From Oscillospiraceae bacterium (GTDB lineage Bacteria; Bacillota; Clostridia; Oscillospirales; Ruminococcaceae), in NCBI GenBank assembly GCA_003531585.1, contig DQFX01000020.1, forward strand, positions 43,483 to 107,482: 64,000 nucleotides of DNA. The letters run 5' to 3'. Both the position numbers and the translations under genes were made by a program. Of this stretch, positions 7,567 through 15,807 are shown piece by piece. Numbering within the stretch: position 1 is the stretch's first letter; every line of letters starts with the position of its first letter. The notes under the pieces were generated by a model. The model searched no databases, was not told where the DNA came from, and saw nothing but the letters and a program-made list of their open reading frames with translations.

Positions 7567-9039
7567 TTTTACTTCGGTACCCTGGTAATAATATGTCAGG
7601 ATCTCCTTGTAGTCGTAGCCCAGGTAGGTCGCGAGGGCGTTTGCGCCGTTCTGGCTCATTCCAACGCCGTGGCCGTATCCGTAGGTGGTGAAGATAAACT
7701 TATCCGAGTTCGCGTCGTACTCAACGTCGAACGCGCTGGAGCGCAGCTCGAAGCTCATGATCCTCTCGCGGAACACGCGTCCGGTTATCTTTACGGAATC
7801 GCCGCTGCTGTCGGTGTAGCTGTGATATCCGCCGACGTTCATCTGACCTACGTAGAAGCCGTCCACATTGGTCTCTACAGAAAGCCACCCGGAGGGGTCT
7901 CCGGTGAGGTCGATGCCGGTCTTTTCCAGAACCTTGCTCTTTATCTCAGCGGAGGTGTATTCCACCTTCCTGCCGTAATTCGGGTCGTACTGCTTGTCGA
8001 GGTCGCAGAAGCGGCTCTGGAGGTAGGGATAATCGGTTCCCCATACGTTTTTGCTGGAAGCCGTGTAGCCCGCGCTGGACGCGGAGTACACAGCCTGAAT
8101 GAGCGCCCCGTTGTAGTAGATCGCCTTTCCGAGCACCGACTGCACAAGCACGTTCACCGAATCAGAGACCGTGCTCGCAAGACCTACGCTCGGGTAGGTT
8201 CCGTACTCGTTGCAGAATTTAACGTATGTATAAGCCGCCACTGCCTGCGCCTTTATCGCTTCCGGCGCGAAGGTGTGTCCGACCTCGTTCTGCGTCATTC
8301 TGCCGACTATCTCAAGCGCCGAGCCGGAAACAGTGCTTCCGTTCGCCTTGACGGTGAGTATCTCGCCCGCCGCCGCGTCGCTGGAACTGCTGTCGGGGTC
8401 GATCTCGTCCGGCTGGTCGTCGTTTGCGGAGCTTACCGGCGGAACGTCTTCGGCGTCCACCGGGATACCTCCGATGTCCTTCGCCGTGGTGGTCGTCGAA
8501 GCCGCAGCGCTTGTCGGCGCAGTCGTTGCCGTTGTCGCCGTTGTCGCAGCGGTCGCCTGTGTTGTTGCCGCTGTGGTCGACGTTGTAGCGGGAGGCGTTG
8601 TCACTGCCGGGATCTCCTCGGTTTCCTCGCGCGGACCGAGGATTTCCTCGCTGTCGTAGGTCTCGGAGGTCGGCTCAAGTGTGGAGTCGTCCTCGCCGAG
8701 TATCTCGTCGGTCGCTTCCTGCGGCTGCGGGAGTTCATCGCTGAGGGCGCTGTATGTACTCATCACCATTTTGTCAGAGAGCGACATCGGCGCCATATTC
8801 AACAGATTTATCTGCACCACGCCCGTTCCGGTCTCATCTGGCACAAGGAAGTCAAGCGTGCCCTGACCCTCCGCCTGGTCGATGTCGCCGGCTGGAGCAG
8901 CGGTCTCGGAATGCTCCTCGGAGGTGTCCTCGGTGAGCATCTGCGCGTCGCCGACAGTACCCATCACGCCGCATGTGAACATGTAGCAGTTCACGATCAC
9001 CAGCGCCGCGATGATCTTCGCAAGTGATAGCTTTTTCAT
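7564..9039 (-). CDS. Membrane-anchored SpoIID/LytB-domain protein
   Basis: This encodes 491 residues; the ATG follows GGAGGAAC. Residues 5-28 form a signal or membrane anchor. A long acidic, then Thr/Ala/Pro-rich linker (near 140-185, many TT and AT repeats) spans the wall. The C-terminal half is a SpoIID/LytB domain, with GRMTQNEVGHTFAPEAIKAQ and the late motif GYGHGVGMSQNGANALA. SpoIID cleaves denuded glycan strands and LytB enhances an amidase; the full motif set suggests peptidoglycan lytic activity outside the cell. It is the last gene of the leftward run after three sortases, 13 bp from the last of them, which suggests joint action on the envelope. Sporulation-specific use is not implied. 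Confidence 0.85.
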   Translation of the reverse strand: MKKLSLAKIIAALVIVNCYMFTCGVMGTVGDAQMLTEDTSEEHSETAAPAGDIDQAEGQGTLDFLVPDETGTGVVQINLLNMAPMSLSDKMVMSTYSALSDELPQPQEATDEILGEDDSTLEPTSETYDSEEILGPREETEEIPAVTTPPATTSTTAATTQATAATTATTATTAPTSAAASTTTTAKDIGGIPVDAEDVPPVSSANDDQPDEIDPDSSSSDAAAGEILTVKANGSTVSGSALEIVGRMTQNEVGHTFAPEAIKAQAVAAYTYVKFCNEYGTYPSVGLASTVSDSVNVLVQSVLGKAIYYNGALIQAVYSASSAGYTASSKNVWGTDYPYLQSRFCDLDKQYDPNYGRKVEYTSAEIKSKVLEKTGIDLTGDPSGWLSVETNVDGFYVGQMNVGGYHSYTDSSGDSVKITGRVFRERIMSFELRSSAFDVEYDANSDKFIFTTYGYGHGVGMSQNGANALATYLGYDYKEILTYYYQGTEVK

Positions 9040-9052
9040 AGTTCCTCCGGTA

Positions 9053-10174
9053 TCAGTAGTTGGACGGATCGTCCATCAGTCCGTTGTCCTCGAGGTATTC
9101 CTTCATGCCCTTTACAAGGGAGATATCCCAGGTCCTGCCCTTCCACTTGTCGCCGTAAACGTCGGTGTATGCCTTGAAGTACTTTATGCTGTCCTTGCGG
9201 GTTATCTTGGAGGTGTCGACGTCGGGGCTTTCGTTCTCGCGTACCTTTCTTGCCACGATAACAAGGCGCATGTTCTCGAATCCGGTGGAGCCGTCGCAGG
9301 TGGAGAGCGTCAGAAGCTCGTCGCCGTACTCGACGTCAACGCCGGTGTTGTACTTGCTTCTGTCCATTACTTCCTTTATGTATTCGTAGAATTCGTCGCT
9401 GTTCTTGAAGTAAACGTACTTGGTGTAGTCGAATACATCGCCGTGCTCCTCGTCGGTGTTGGTGATGAACACGGAGAATATCTTGTACTTGTTGTCCTGG
9501 TAGAGCGTGTTGAAGTCAACTACCGGGGTCTCCCTTAGGAAGTCGATATTGTTGTTGTAGTTGTTCAGTGCGGAGAACTTGTACTTGTACAGCATGTTGT
9601 GACCGTAAAGTATCGTGTTGTTCGGCATCTGGTTGGGTCCGAACTTGCCTTCGTAGTCGGTGAAGATGGTTCCTGCGAATTCCTCCTCGCCGTTAAAGTT
9701 GTGGTGGAGGTAGAACAGGTTGTCCTCGCCCTGGACTACGGGGTAGTCGACGTTGGTGCCGTTAATGGTTATCCAGCCGACGAAATCTTTATTTGCCTCG
9801 TAGTACGCCGCGTATTCCTCGTTTACAGAGCCTTCCGGCAGGTTTTCGATCTGCTCCTTGGTGGGAGCCTGGAGGTTTACGATCACCTGCTGCTCGCCCT
9901 GAACCACCTGCTCGCCGTTGCTGTCCACAACGGAGGTCCCGATGGGAGCCTCGGGCTTCAGCAGTGAGATAAAGTGAACCGCGATGATAACCAGTGCGGC
10001 GATCATCAGGCAAAGCGAACCCAGGAAGATAAGCTTGCGGGCTACCTCGGAGGAGCTGTCCCCCTTGCAGGGGAGCAGTCCGGTGCGGAGGCTCTCGCCG
10101 AGACTCTGCTTTTTCTTCTTGCGCTTTTTCTTGTTGTTATTGTTCGGGGAAAGACCCATATCCATTTCTGCCAT
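9053..10174 (-). CDS. srtB: Class B sortase (third of three)
   Basis: This encodes 373 residues. A basic cytoplasmic tail with Lys/Arg runs comes first, a membrane helix lies near residues 47-70 (KLIFLGSLCLMIAALVII), and the sortase domain follows. The catalytic triad is visible: His in ILYGHNMLYKYKF, Cys in LTLSTCDGSTGF and Arg in ENMRLVIVARKVR. Extra helices and spacing fit class B. After the domain it carries the family extension seen in all three paralogues (KYFKAYTDVYGDKWKGRTWD). Sortases attach proteins to peptidoglycan or build pili at the outer membrane face. No protein with a sorting signal is seen in the window. Confidence 0.9.
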   Translation of the reverse strand: MAEMDMGLSPNNNNKKKRKKKKQSLGESLRTGLLPCKGDSSSEVARKLIFLGSLCLMIAALVIIAVHFISLLKPEAPIGTSVVDSNGEQVVQGEQQVIVNLQAPTKEQIENLPEGSVNEEYAAYYEANKDFVGWITINGTNVDYPVVQGEDNLFYLHHNFNGEEEFAGTIFTDYEGKFGPNQMPNNTILYGHNMLYKYKFSALNNYNNNIDFLRETPVVDFNTLYQDNKYKIFSVFITNTDEEHGDVFDYTKYVYFKNSDEFYEYIKEVMDRSKYNTGVDVEYGDELLTLSTCDGSTGFENMRLVIVARKVRENESPDVDTSKITRKDSIKYFKAYTDVYGDKWKGRTWDISLVKGMKEYLEDNGLMDDPSNY

Positions 10175-10196
10175 GAGAGTAACGTCCTTTCAGAGA

Positions 10197-11261
10197 TCAT
10201 GCTTCGTCGGTCTTTTTGGACTCAACGGTATAGCTGTAATCGTAGATCATATCAGCGTCCCACTTTCTGCCGCCCCATGATCCGCCGAATACATTGTAAT
10301 AGTAGTCAAAATACAGCGGGTCGGGGTTTTCGTACGCCTTGCTTACGTCGACTGTGGGATCCTCGCCCTCGCGGACCTCTCTGCCGAAAATGACCCAGCG
10401 CGCGTCGATACCGTAATCGAGAATGCAGGTCGACAGGGTGATGAGGTTGTCGCCGTACTTGAGGTCTACGTCGGTGTAGAAGGTGGTGCGGTCGAGAATC
10501 TGTGCTACGTAATCATCGAACGCCGCTTTATTCTTGAACTTCCTGCCCTGGAGATAGTAGAACACCTCGCCGTCCTTTTCTTCGGTGTTCACCAGCATGC
10601 CGGCGAATATCTTGTAGGTGGACTTGCGGTAGAGCGTGTTGAATGTTATTGTGGGATACTTTCTGTACCAGTCCATGCCGTAGTTGAGCTGCGTACGGTA
10701 GTTGAAGTATCTTGTGAGCCTTGCGAAGTACTCGCCGGTGTTGACGTTGTGACCGTAAAGGATAATGTTAGCCGGGGTGTTTTCCGCGGTTATCTTCTCG
10801 CGGTAGTCCGCGAATACCGTACCTGTCTTGCTGTAATCGCCGTTGAGGTTGTGGTCGAGGTAGTATTCGTTGTTGTCGCCCTGAACGACCACGTTGTCAA
10901 CGAAGGGTGAATCCTCGTCGCCCATGGTTATCCAGCCGATAACGTCCTTGTTCTGCTCCAGCAGAGGGAGGAACTCTTCGTTTACCTCGGGGTACTCCTT
11001 GACAAGCTCGTCCTTCTTTACCGGGTCGATGGTGACGCTGGCGGAGCCGTGGTAGAGGCTTGATATCTGCTCGTTGAGCTTGTTGTCCTGCGCGGTGCTT
11101 CCGTAGAACGAAATTATCATCACCAGCGAAACTATCAGCACAACAGCGGCGCCGAGGAAAATGCACTTGCGGATTATCTCGGCGGGCTTATCGCCTTTCC
11201 AGGGGAAAAGGTACTTAGCGATTCTGAGGAAGATGTTTTCCTTTTCAACAAAATTAGCCAT
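10197..11261 (-). CDS. srtB: Class B sortase (second of three)
   Basis: This encodes 354 residues with a type II membrane topology: a short cytoplasmic tail, a helix near residues 32-55 (CIFLGAAVVLIVSLVMIISF), then the extracellular domain. Active-site residues are His in NIILYGHNVNTGEYF, Cys in NLITLSTCILDYG and Arg in DARWVIFGREVR. The C-terminal extension contains YYYNVFGGSWGGRKWDADM, like the other two. It is clearly paralogous to its neighbours but diverged, suggesting old duplication and different substrates. Spacing to the preceding sortase is 24 bp and to the next 22 bp. Confidence 0.9.
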   Translation of the reverse strand: MANFVEKENIFLRIAKYLFPWKGDKPAEIIRKCIFLGAAVVLIVSLVMIISFYGSTAQDNKLNEQISSLYHGSASVTIDPVKKDELVKEYPEVNEEFLPLLEQNKDVIGWITMGDEDSPFVDNVVVQGDNNEYYLDHNLNGDYSKTGTVFADYREKITAENTPANIILYGHNVNTGEYFARLTRYFNYRTQLNYGMDWYRKYPTITFNTLYRKSTYKIFAGMLVNTEEKDGEVFYYLQGRKFKNKAAFDDYVAQILDRTTFYTDVDLKYGDNLITLSTCILDYGIDARWVIFGREVREGEDPTVDVSKAYENPDPLYFDYYYNVFGGSWGGRKWDADMIYDYSYTVESKKTDEA

Positions 11262-11285
11262 GATATTCTATCCTTTCGGGATCGT

Positions 11286-12461
11286 TTAGTAGCTCAGCAG
11301 CTTTGATTTATCCCATGTGCTTCCTGCCCAGGAGCCGCCCATTCTGCTGTAGTAGTAATCGAACAGCTTGGGGTTGAGGTTCTGCTCGGCAACGGTAACG
11401 TCGACGGATTCGCTCTCGCCGGGGCGAACCTTTCTCGCGAACAGTACCCAGCGGGTATCCACGCTCTTGCCGAGGGGCCAGCTGCATGTTGACAGCGTGA
11501 GGAGCTGGTCGCCGTAGGTGAGGTCCACATCGGTGAAGAACCAGCTTCTGTCCATTACGTCGATGATGAAGTTGTTGAAGTCATCCTTGCTGTAGAACTT
11601 CGTCTTGTCGACATAGTCGAACACCTCGCCGTACTGGCTCTGGGTGTTTGCGAGGATACCGGCGAATATCTTGTAGGTCTCGCAGCCGCCGCTCGGCGTT
11701 GCGAGCATTACCGTCGGGTGGACCTTATAGAACGCCAGCGGCTCCTTGCTTGCCATGTTGGGAACGTAGTGCGTAACGTGCGCGAAGAACTCGCCGCTTA
11801 TCATGTTGTGACCGTAGAGTATGATGTTGTCGTCAGTGCCGTCCCACTTATTGAGGTAGGAGGAGAAGATGGTGCCGGAAACGCTGTCCTCGCGGTAGAG
11901 GTTGTGGGTAAGATAGTAGCTGTTGTCGTAGGATTTTACTACTACGTTGTTTACCGCCGTTCCGGTTATCTTTATCCAGCCCTTGACGTCGGAGTTGGTT
12001 GCGAGAAGCTCGTCCCAGTTCGGGTTTATCGGAGTATTCACGAGCGGAGTAACGTCGATCTCCTCGGTCTGATCCTGACTTGCGGTGGCGTTTGTGTTGA
12101 ACGGGTCGTAGTCCGGGTTTACGTTAACGAGACTGTCCTCGGGGACTCCAGCGATATCGGCGATCTTCGAGTTGGTGCTCTTATCCGCGCCCATACCCGC
12201 GAGCTGAGAGATCAGCACGCCGATGGTAACGATGAAAACCACGACCGCCACTATCAGTACGATCTTGCGCACCTTTTCGCCGCCGGAGTCATCCGCCTGC
12301 GGGAACGCCGCATAGCAGAACCGCGCCCAGCCGGACTTCGGCCTGCCCTTTATTTTATCCTGCTTCTTTGGGGATTTATGCGGCTCGGTGTAAAAATCCA
12401 GCTTATCGACCGCGATATCCCTTGAAGCGTGCTTCTTAGGCTTGTCTGTGTAATTTGCCAT
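11286..12461 (-). CDS. srtB: Class B sortase (first of three)
   Basis: This encodes 391 residues; the ATG follows GGGGTGAA. A long basic cytoplasmic region (about 80 residues) precedes a membrane helix (IVLIVAVVVFIVTIGVLI). The sortase domain shows His in NIILYGHNMISGEFF, Cys in LLTLSTCSWPLGKS and Arg in DTRWVLFARKVR, so all catalytic residues are present. The conserved tail YYYSRMGGSWAGSTWDKS recurs in the paralogues. It starts 16 bp after pncC and is probably co-transcribed with the upstream housekeeping genes. It heads a four-gene envelope block ending with the SpoIID-domain protein. Confidence 0.9.
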   Translation of the reverse strand: MANYTDKPKKHASRDIAVDKLDFYTEPHKSPKKQDKIKGRPKSGWARFCYAAFPQADDSGGEKVRKIVLIVAVVVFIVTIGVLISQLAGMGADKSTNSKIADIAGVPEDSLVNVNPDYDPFNTNATASQDQTEEIDVTPLVNTPINPNWDELLATNSDVKGWIKITGTAVNNVVVKSYDNSYYLTHNLYREDSVSGTIFSSYLNKWDGTDDNIILYGHNMISGEFFAHVTHYVPNMASKEPLAFYKVHPTVMLATPSGGCETYKIFAGILANTQSQYGEVFDYVDKTKFYSKDDFNNFIIDVMDRSWFFTDVDLTYGDQLLTLSTCSWPLGKSVDTRWVLFARKVRPGESESVDVTVAEQNLNPKLFDYYYSRMGGSWAGSTWDKSKLLSY

Positions 12462-12477
12462 TAATATTCACCCCAGA

Positions 12478-12987
12478 TTATTTCTTTATCTCGCAGAGCA
12501 GCATTGAAAGCGCCTTTTCCGCCGCAAGCGCGCGGATAACCTCCCGGTCTGCGCTGCCCTGTGCAAAGAGGAAGCGCTCGCTGCGGCAGCCGTTTCTTCC
12601 GCTGACCGCTATGCAGACCTCCCCGACCGGGTGTTCCGCGCTGCCGCCGGTGGGTCCAGCCACTCCGGTGGTGGAAACGCCGTAGTCCGCGCCGGAAAGC
12701 TCCATGACGCCCTTCGCCATTTCCGCGGCGCATTCCACGCTGTATTCCGTGAACTGCTCGAGCACTTCCGCAGGAACATGCAGGATCTCGTGCTTTATGC
12801 GGTTAGAGTAGGAGCAGACTCCCAGCTCTATCACCGCGGAGCTTCCAGAAATGGAAGTCACCGCGCCGGATATCATGCCGCCGGTGCAGCTTTCCGCCGT
12901 GGATATTTTCACGCTGCGCGCGGTGCATTCCCGGACGATTTCGCGGGAAAGCTCCGCTATACTATTATAAATGTTTTGAATATCCAT
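12478..12987 (-). CDS. pncC: CinA C-terminal domain, nicotinamide-nucleotide amidase
   Basis: This encodes 169 residues from the ATG at 12987, which lies one base after the thiI stop; an in-frame TTG at 12999 inside thiI is a less likely start. The family signature is seen in TAESCTGGMISGAVTSISGS (Ser nucleophile region), YGVSTTGVAGPTGGS and PVGEVCIAV. The enzyme deamidates nicotinamide mononucleotide to nicotinate mononucleotide in NAD salvage. Only the amidase domain is present, as in E. coli PncC, without the MoCF-like domain of full CinA. It is coupled to thiI upstream and precedes the sortases. Confidence 0.88.
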   Translation of the reverse strand: MDIQNIYNSIAELSREIVRECTARSVKISTAESCTGGMISGAVTSISGSSAVIELGVCSYSNRIKHEILHVPAEVLEQFTEYSVECAAEMAKGVMELSGADYGVSTTGVAGPTGGSAEHPVGEVCIAVSGRNGCRSERFLFAQGSADREVIRALAAEKALSMLLCEIKK

Positions 12988-12988
12988 A

Positions 12989-14185
12989 TCACATGTCAAG
13001 GTCGACGTTTCTCACGCCGTACTTAAACTGCTTCACCTCGGTCTCCCTTACCGCCTTTTCGATGAGCGGCTCGAAATCGAACGACGCCTCCGCCGCGAGG
13101 ATCTCCTCAAGCGACGGGCGGGTTTTCGGGTGCTTCGGGGAGAATACCGTGCAGCAGTCCTCGTAGGGCAGGGTGGACACCTCGAAGGTGTCGATGTGCC
13201 GCGCGACGTCGACTATCTCGCGCTTATCCATGCCGATCACCGGGCGGAATACCGGGTACTCCGCAGCGGCGTTGGTGCAGAAAATCGCGGGGAGCGTCTG
13301 GCTTGCGACCTGGGCTACGCTTTCGCCGGTGATTATCGCGCCGTAGTCGTTCGCAGCGCATATGCGGTTGGCGATCTTGACCATCAGACGGCGCATGAGA
13401 ACTGTGAACAGCTCCTCGGGGCAGTTGTCCCGGAGCGCCTCCTGAAGCTCCGTGAACGGAACGCAGTAGAACACGATATTGCCGCACCAGTCGGTGAGCT
13501 TCTCGCAGAGCGCCTCGACCTTCATGCGTGCGCGCTCGGAGGTGTATGGCGGGCTTACGTAGTGAATGCAGTCCACGATGAGACCGCGCTTTGCCATCAT
13601 GTAGCCGGCTACCGGGCTGTCTATGCCGCCGGAGAGCATGAGCAGGCTCTTGCCGGAGCTTCCGACCGGCATTCCTCCTGCGCCGGGGATCCTCAGTGCG
13701 CTGAGGTAGGCTCCGTTGTCGCGGATCTCAAGGCGCACGGTGACTTCCGGCTCGTGGACGTCCACGCCGATGTGCGGGAACGCGTCCAGAATGACCGCGC
13801 CCAGCTCCTGCTGTATCTCAGGGGTCTTCATCGGGAACGCCTTGTCGCTGCGCTTGGATTCCACCTTGAAGGTCTTTGCGCCCTCGAGGGCTTCGCGCAG
13901 GTACTCGGGGGCATGATCCGCGATAACGCTGAAATCCTTCGGGAATACGGCGCAGCGCTGTATCGCGCTGATGCCGAATATCTTCTGAAGGCGGTTTATC
14001 ACCTTGTCGATGTCGGCTTCCTCCGGGGGAGTAATGTAGATGGTTGACTGCCTGCGGTAAAACCCGAATGTGCCGAGCTTTTTCAGGCGTCGCTTTATGT
14101 TCTTCTGGAGCATGTCCTCGAATGTGGACTTATTCAGGCCCTTGAGGGCTATCTCACCGTATTTTACAAGAATTATCTCTTTCAT
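12989..14185 (-). CDS. thiI: tRNA 4-thiouridine synthase ThiI
   Basis: This encodes 398 residues from the ATG at 14185, preceded by AAAGGAAC; an upstream in-frame extension overlapping the cysteine desulfurase gene has no such support. An N-terminal ferredoxin-like/THUMP region (residues about 1-165) precedes the PP-loop ATPase site LLMLSGGIDSPVAGYMMAKR. The conserved PYEDCCTVF lies near the end. The C-terminal rhodanese domain of E. coli ThiI is absent, as in most Firmicutes. The enzyme thiolates uridine 8 of tRNA using persulfide sulfur, which the neighbouring cysteine desulfurase (22 bp upstream) can supply. Confidence 0.93.
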   Translation of the reverse strand: MKEIILVKYGEIALKGLNKSTFEDMLQKNIKRRLKKLGTFGFYRRQSTIYITPPEEADIDKVINRLQKIFGISAIQRCAVFPKDFSVIADHAPEYLREALEGAKTFKVESKRSDKAFPMKTPEIQQELGAVILDAFPHIGVDVHEPEVTVRLEIRDNGAYLSALRIPGAGGMPVGSSGKSLLMLSGGIDSPVAGYMMAKRGLIVDCIHYVSPPYTSERARMKVEALCEKLTDWCGNIVFYCVPFTELQEALRDNCPEELFTVLMRRLMVKIANRICAANDYGAIITGESVAQVASQTLPAIFCTNAAAEYPVFRPVIGMDKREIVDVARHIDTFEVSTLPYEDCCTVFSPKHPKTRPSLEEILAAEASFDFEPLIEKAVRETEVKQFKYGVRNVDLDM

Positions 14186-14207
14186 CTGTTCTGTTCCTTT
14201 TTCGATA

Positions 14208-15299
14208 TTATCTGCGGAATCTCGCGATACCCGCCCTGATCCCTTCAAGAAGCGCGTCGATGTCGGCTTCGGTGGTGTCTGCACACATGCTGACCCTTAT
14301 TGCGCTGTCGGCGAGCTTATCGGGTATTCCGAACGCCGCCAGGACTCCGCTGGTTTTTCCGCGGGAGCATGCCGAGCCGCTTGAAACGTATATCTCGCGC
14401 TCCTCAAGGGAGTGGAGCATTATTTCCGAGCGGACTCCCTCAACGCTGAAATTCACGATGTTGGGGACGCAGTTTTCTCCGGAGTTCACGGTTATCCCGC
14501 CGAGCGTGGAAAGACCGTCCAGCAGATGAGCCTTCAGCGCTCCGAAGTGCTCCGGCGTGCCGTGGTAGGCTCTGACCGCCGCTTCAAGTCCGGCGATGAG
14601 CTCCACCGGCTCGGTGCCGCTGCGGAGGTTCTTCTGCTGACCGCCTCCTGCCAGCAGCGGGGAAATGCGTATGCCCTTTCTGATATAGAGCGCGCCGATA
14701 CCCTTGCTTGCGTGTATCTTGTGGCCGGAAATGCTGATAAGGTCGCCATCCAGCGGGATTTTCAGGAATCCCTGAACCGCGTCGATATGTACGATGGTTT
14801 TCGGGTTCTTCCGCTTGACCAGCCTGTACAGCCGCTTTACGTCGTTGGCAAAGCCGGTCTCGTTGTTGACCGCCATGCAGGACACCAGCACGGTATGCTC
14901 ATCGACTGCGTCGGCGAGCGCCTGCACGAAGTCGGGGTGATCTTTCGGGGCGAGGCGCTCCACATGGAAGCCGCGCTCCTCCAGCTTTGTCATGACGTTC
15001 GCGACGGAGGGGTGCTCTATCGCCGTGGTGACTATCCGGTCGCCGGAGCGCTTATAGGTCTCCGCAGCGCCGAGCAGCGCGGTGTTGTTGCTCTCGGTCG
15101 CGCCGGAGGTGAATATTATGTCGCCCTCGCCAAGCTTTGCAAGCAGGGTCTTTTTCGCGGAGGCGATGACCTTTTCGGAACGTATGCCCATTCCGTGCAG
15201 GGAGCTAGCGTTTCCGAAGCTGTTCTGCATTGCCGATAAAATAGCGTCCGTTGCCTGTTCGCAGGGCTTTGTGGTGGCGGCGCTGTCCAGATATATCAT
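14208..15299 (-). CDS. Cysteine desulfurase (NifS/IscS family)
   Basis: This encodes 363 residues; the ATG follows AGGAGAG. It is a PLP-dependent class V aminotransferase-fold enzyme. Visible are the N-terminal IYLDSAATTKP, the PLP lysine in LISISGHKIHASKGIGAL, RSGTEPVELIAGLEAA, and the catalytic cysteine in SSGSACSRGKTSGVL. It converts cysteine to alanine and a protein persulfide. The link to thiI shows the usual Firmicute NifZ-like role of feeding sulfur to ThiI, rather than a general Fe-S (SUF) role. It heads the leftward run ending near 7564. Confidence 0.92.
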   Translation of the reverse strand: MIYLDSAATTKPCEQATDAILSAMQNSFGNASSLHGMGIRSEKVIASAKKTLLAKLGEGDIIFTSGATESNNTALLGAAETYKRSGDRIVTTAIEHPSVANVMTKLEERGFHVERLAPKDHPDFVQALADAVDEHTVLVSCMAVNNETGFANDVKRLYRLVKRKNPKTIVHIDAVQGFLKIPLDGDLISISGHKIHASKGIGALYIRKGIRISPLLAGGGQQKNLRSGTEPVELIAGLEAAVRAYHGTPEHFGALKAHLLDGLSTLGGITVNSGENCVPNIVNFSVEGVRSEIMLHSLEEREIYVSSGSACSRGKTSGVLAAFGIPDKLADSAIRVSMCADTTEADIDALLEGIRAGIARFRR

Positions 15300-15332
15300 T
15301 TGTTTCTCTCCTGTGCATAATAATGCATTTTA

Positions 15333-15344
15333 TATACTAGTATA
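15333..15344. promoter_or_regulatory. AT-rich palindrome upstream of the cysteine desulfurase gene
   Basis: TATACTAGTATA is a perfect 12-bp palindrome 34 bp upstream of the start codon. It overlaps the likely -10 region of the leftward promoter (TATACT on the minus strand); a good -35 is not evident. It could be an operator. Confidence 0.35.
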
Positions 15345-15419
15345 GTATAGCACATTTTGCTGTGTTTGAACAGTCTTTTTTTAAAATTTTCACCTTTATT
15401 TCATTGTGTTCTCGGTCGG

Positions 15420-15498
15420 GTTACAGAAAAGTTACAAAATGGTTACAAAAGAGACTGAAAAGTTACTGAATAATTACAATATCCGGATTTCGGTTACA
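15420..15498. promoter_or_regulatory. Helix-phased TTACA direct repeats (PHO-box-like)
   Basis: TTAC(A/T) occurs at 15421, 15432, 15443, 15463, 15474 and 15494, five of the six copies being preceded by G. The steps are 11, 11, 20, 11 and 20 bp, so every copy sits on about the same face of the helix. Bacillus PhoP binds direct repeats of TT(A/C/T)ACA with 11-bp periodicity, and this array has that form. It ends 16 bp before the -35 of a promoter at 15514. PhoP binding is inferred. Confidence 0.5.
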
Positions 15499-15513
15499 AT
15501 CCTGTCATATATG

Positions 15514-15542
15514 TTGATTTTTCCTCCCGGGTATGATACAAT
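15514..15542 (+). promoter_or_regulatory. Promoter downstream of the phased repeats
   Basis: TTGATT (15514-15519), a 17-nt spacer and TACAAT (15537-15542) form a moderately good promoter. It fires toward a terminator only about 95 bp away. Confidence 0.5.
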
Positions 15543-15548
15543 ATGTTC

Positions 15549-15637
15549 AGAAACACAAGTGACATAACGATCCAACATGATATATGATCCTCCTTCATTA
15601 CCAAAATCCCCCGGTATCCCCGGGGGATTTTGGTTTT
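15549..15637 (+). ncRNA. Candidate small RNA, about 90 nt
   Basis: A promoter (15514-15542) and a strong terminator (15599-15637) bracket about 90 nt without a start codon plus ribosome binding site. That is the layout of an independent sRNA gene. No Rfam family is recognised. If the upstream TTACA array works as a PHO box, the RNA would be induced by phosphate limitation; that is inference. Confidence 0.4.
15599..15637 (+). terminator. Strong intrinsic terminator
   Basis: CCAAAATCCCCCGG (15601-15614) pairs with the following CCCGGGGGATTTTGG (ending 15632) and is followed by T residues. No protein gene precedes it on this strand, which is why a small RNA is proposed. Confidence 0.85.
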
Positions 15638-15677
15638 CCGGAGTTCCATAGTTTGGACATATGATTCAAATATGCTA

Positions 15678-15706
15678 TTGACATGGGGGGCTTTTTAGGG
15701 TATAAT
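15678..15706 (+). promoter_or_regulatory. Consensus promoter of the Ter cluster
   Basis: TTGACA (15678-15683), a 17-nt spacer and TATAAT (15701-15706) match the consensus fully. The leader before the first gene contains a small hairpin GGCAGA/TCTGCC (15719-15736). It is the only strong promoter seen for the eight-gene run to 27577. Confidence 0.85.
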
Positions 15707-15807
15707 TAACATTAAGCTGGCAGAATATAGTCTGCCGGTCTGGTTAGGCCTTAAAGTGAATTAAGCAATAAAGCCGCGGCGAAGCGGCATGTCAGGAGGT
15801 CAAGCAA

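Noticed and set aside
7669..9027. A 452-codon plus-strand frame across the SpoIID-domain gene
   Set aside because: Arg- and Val-rich low-quality protein opposite a gene with family motifs; an antisense shadow.
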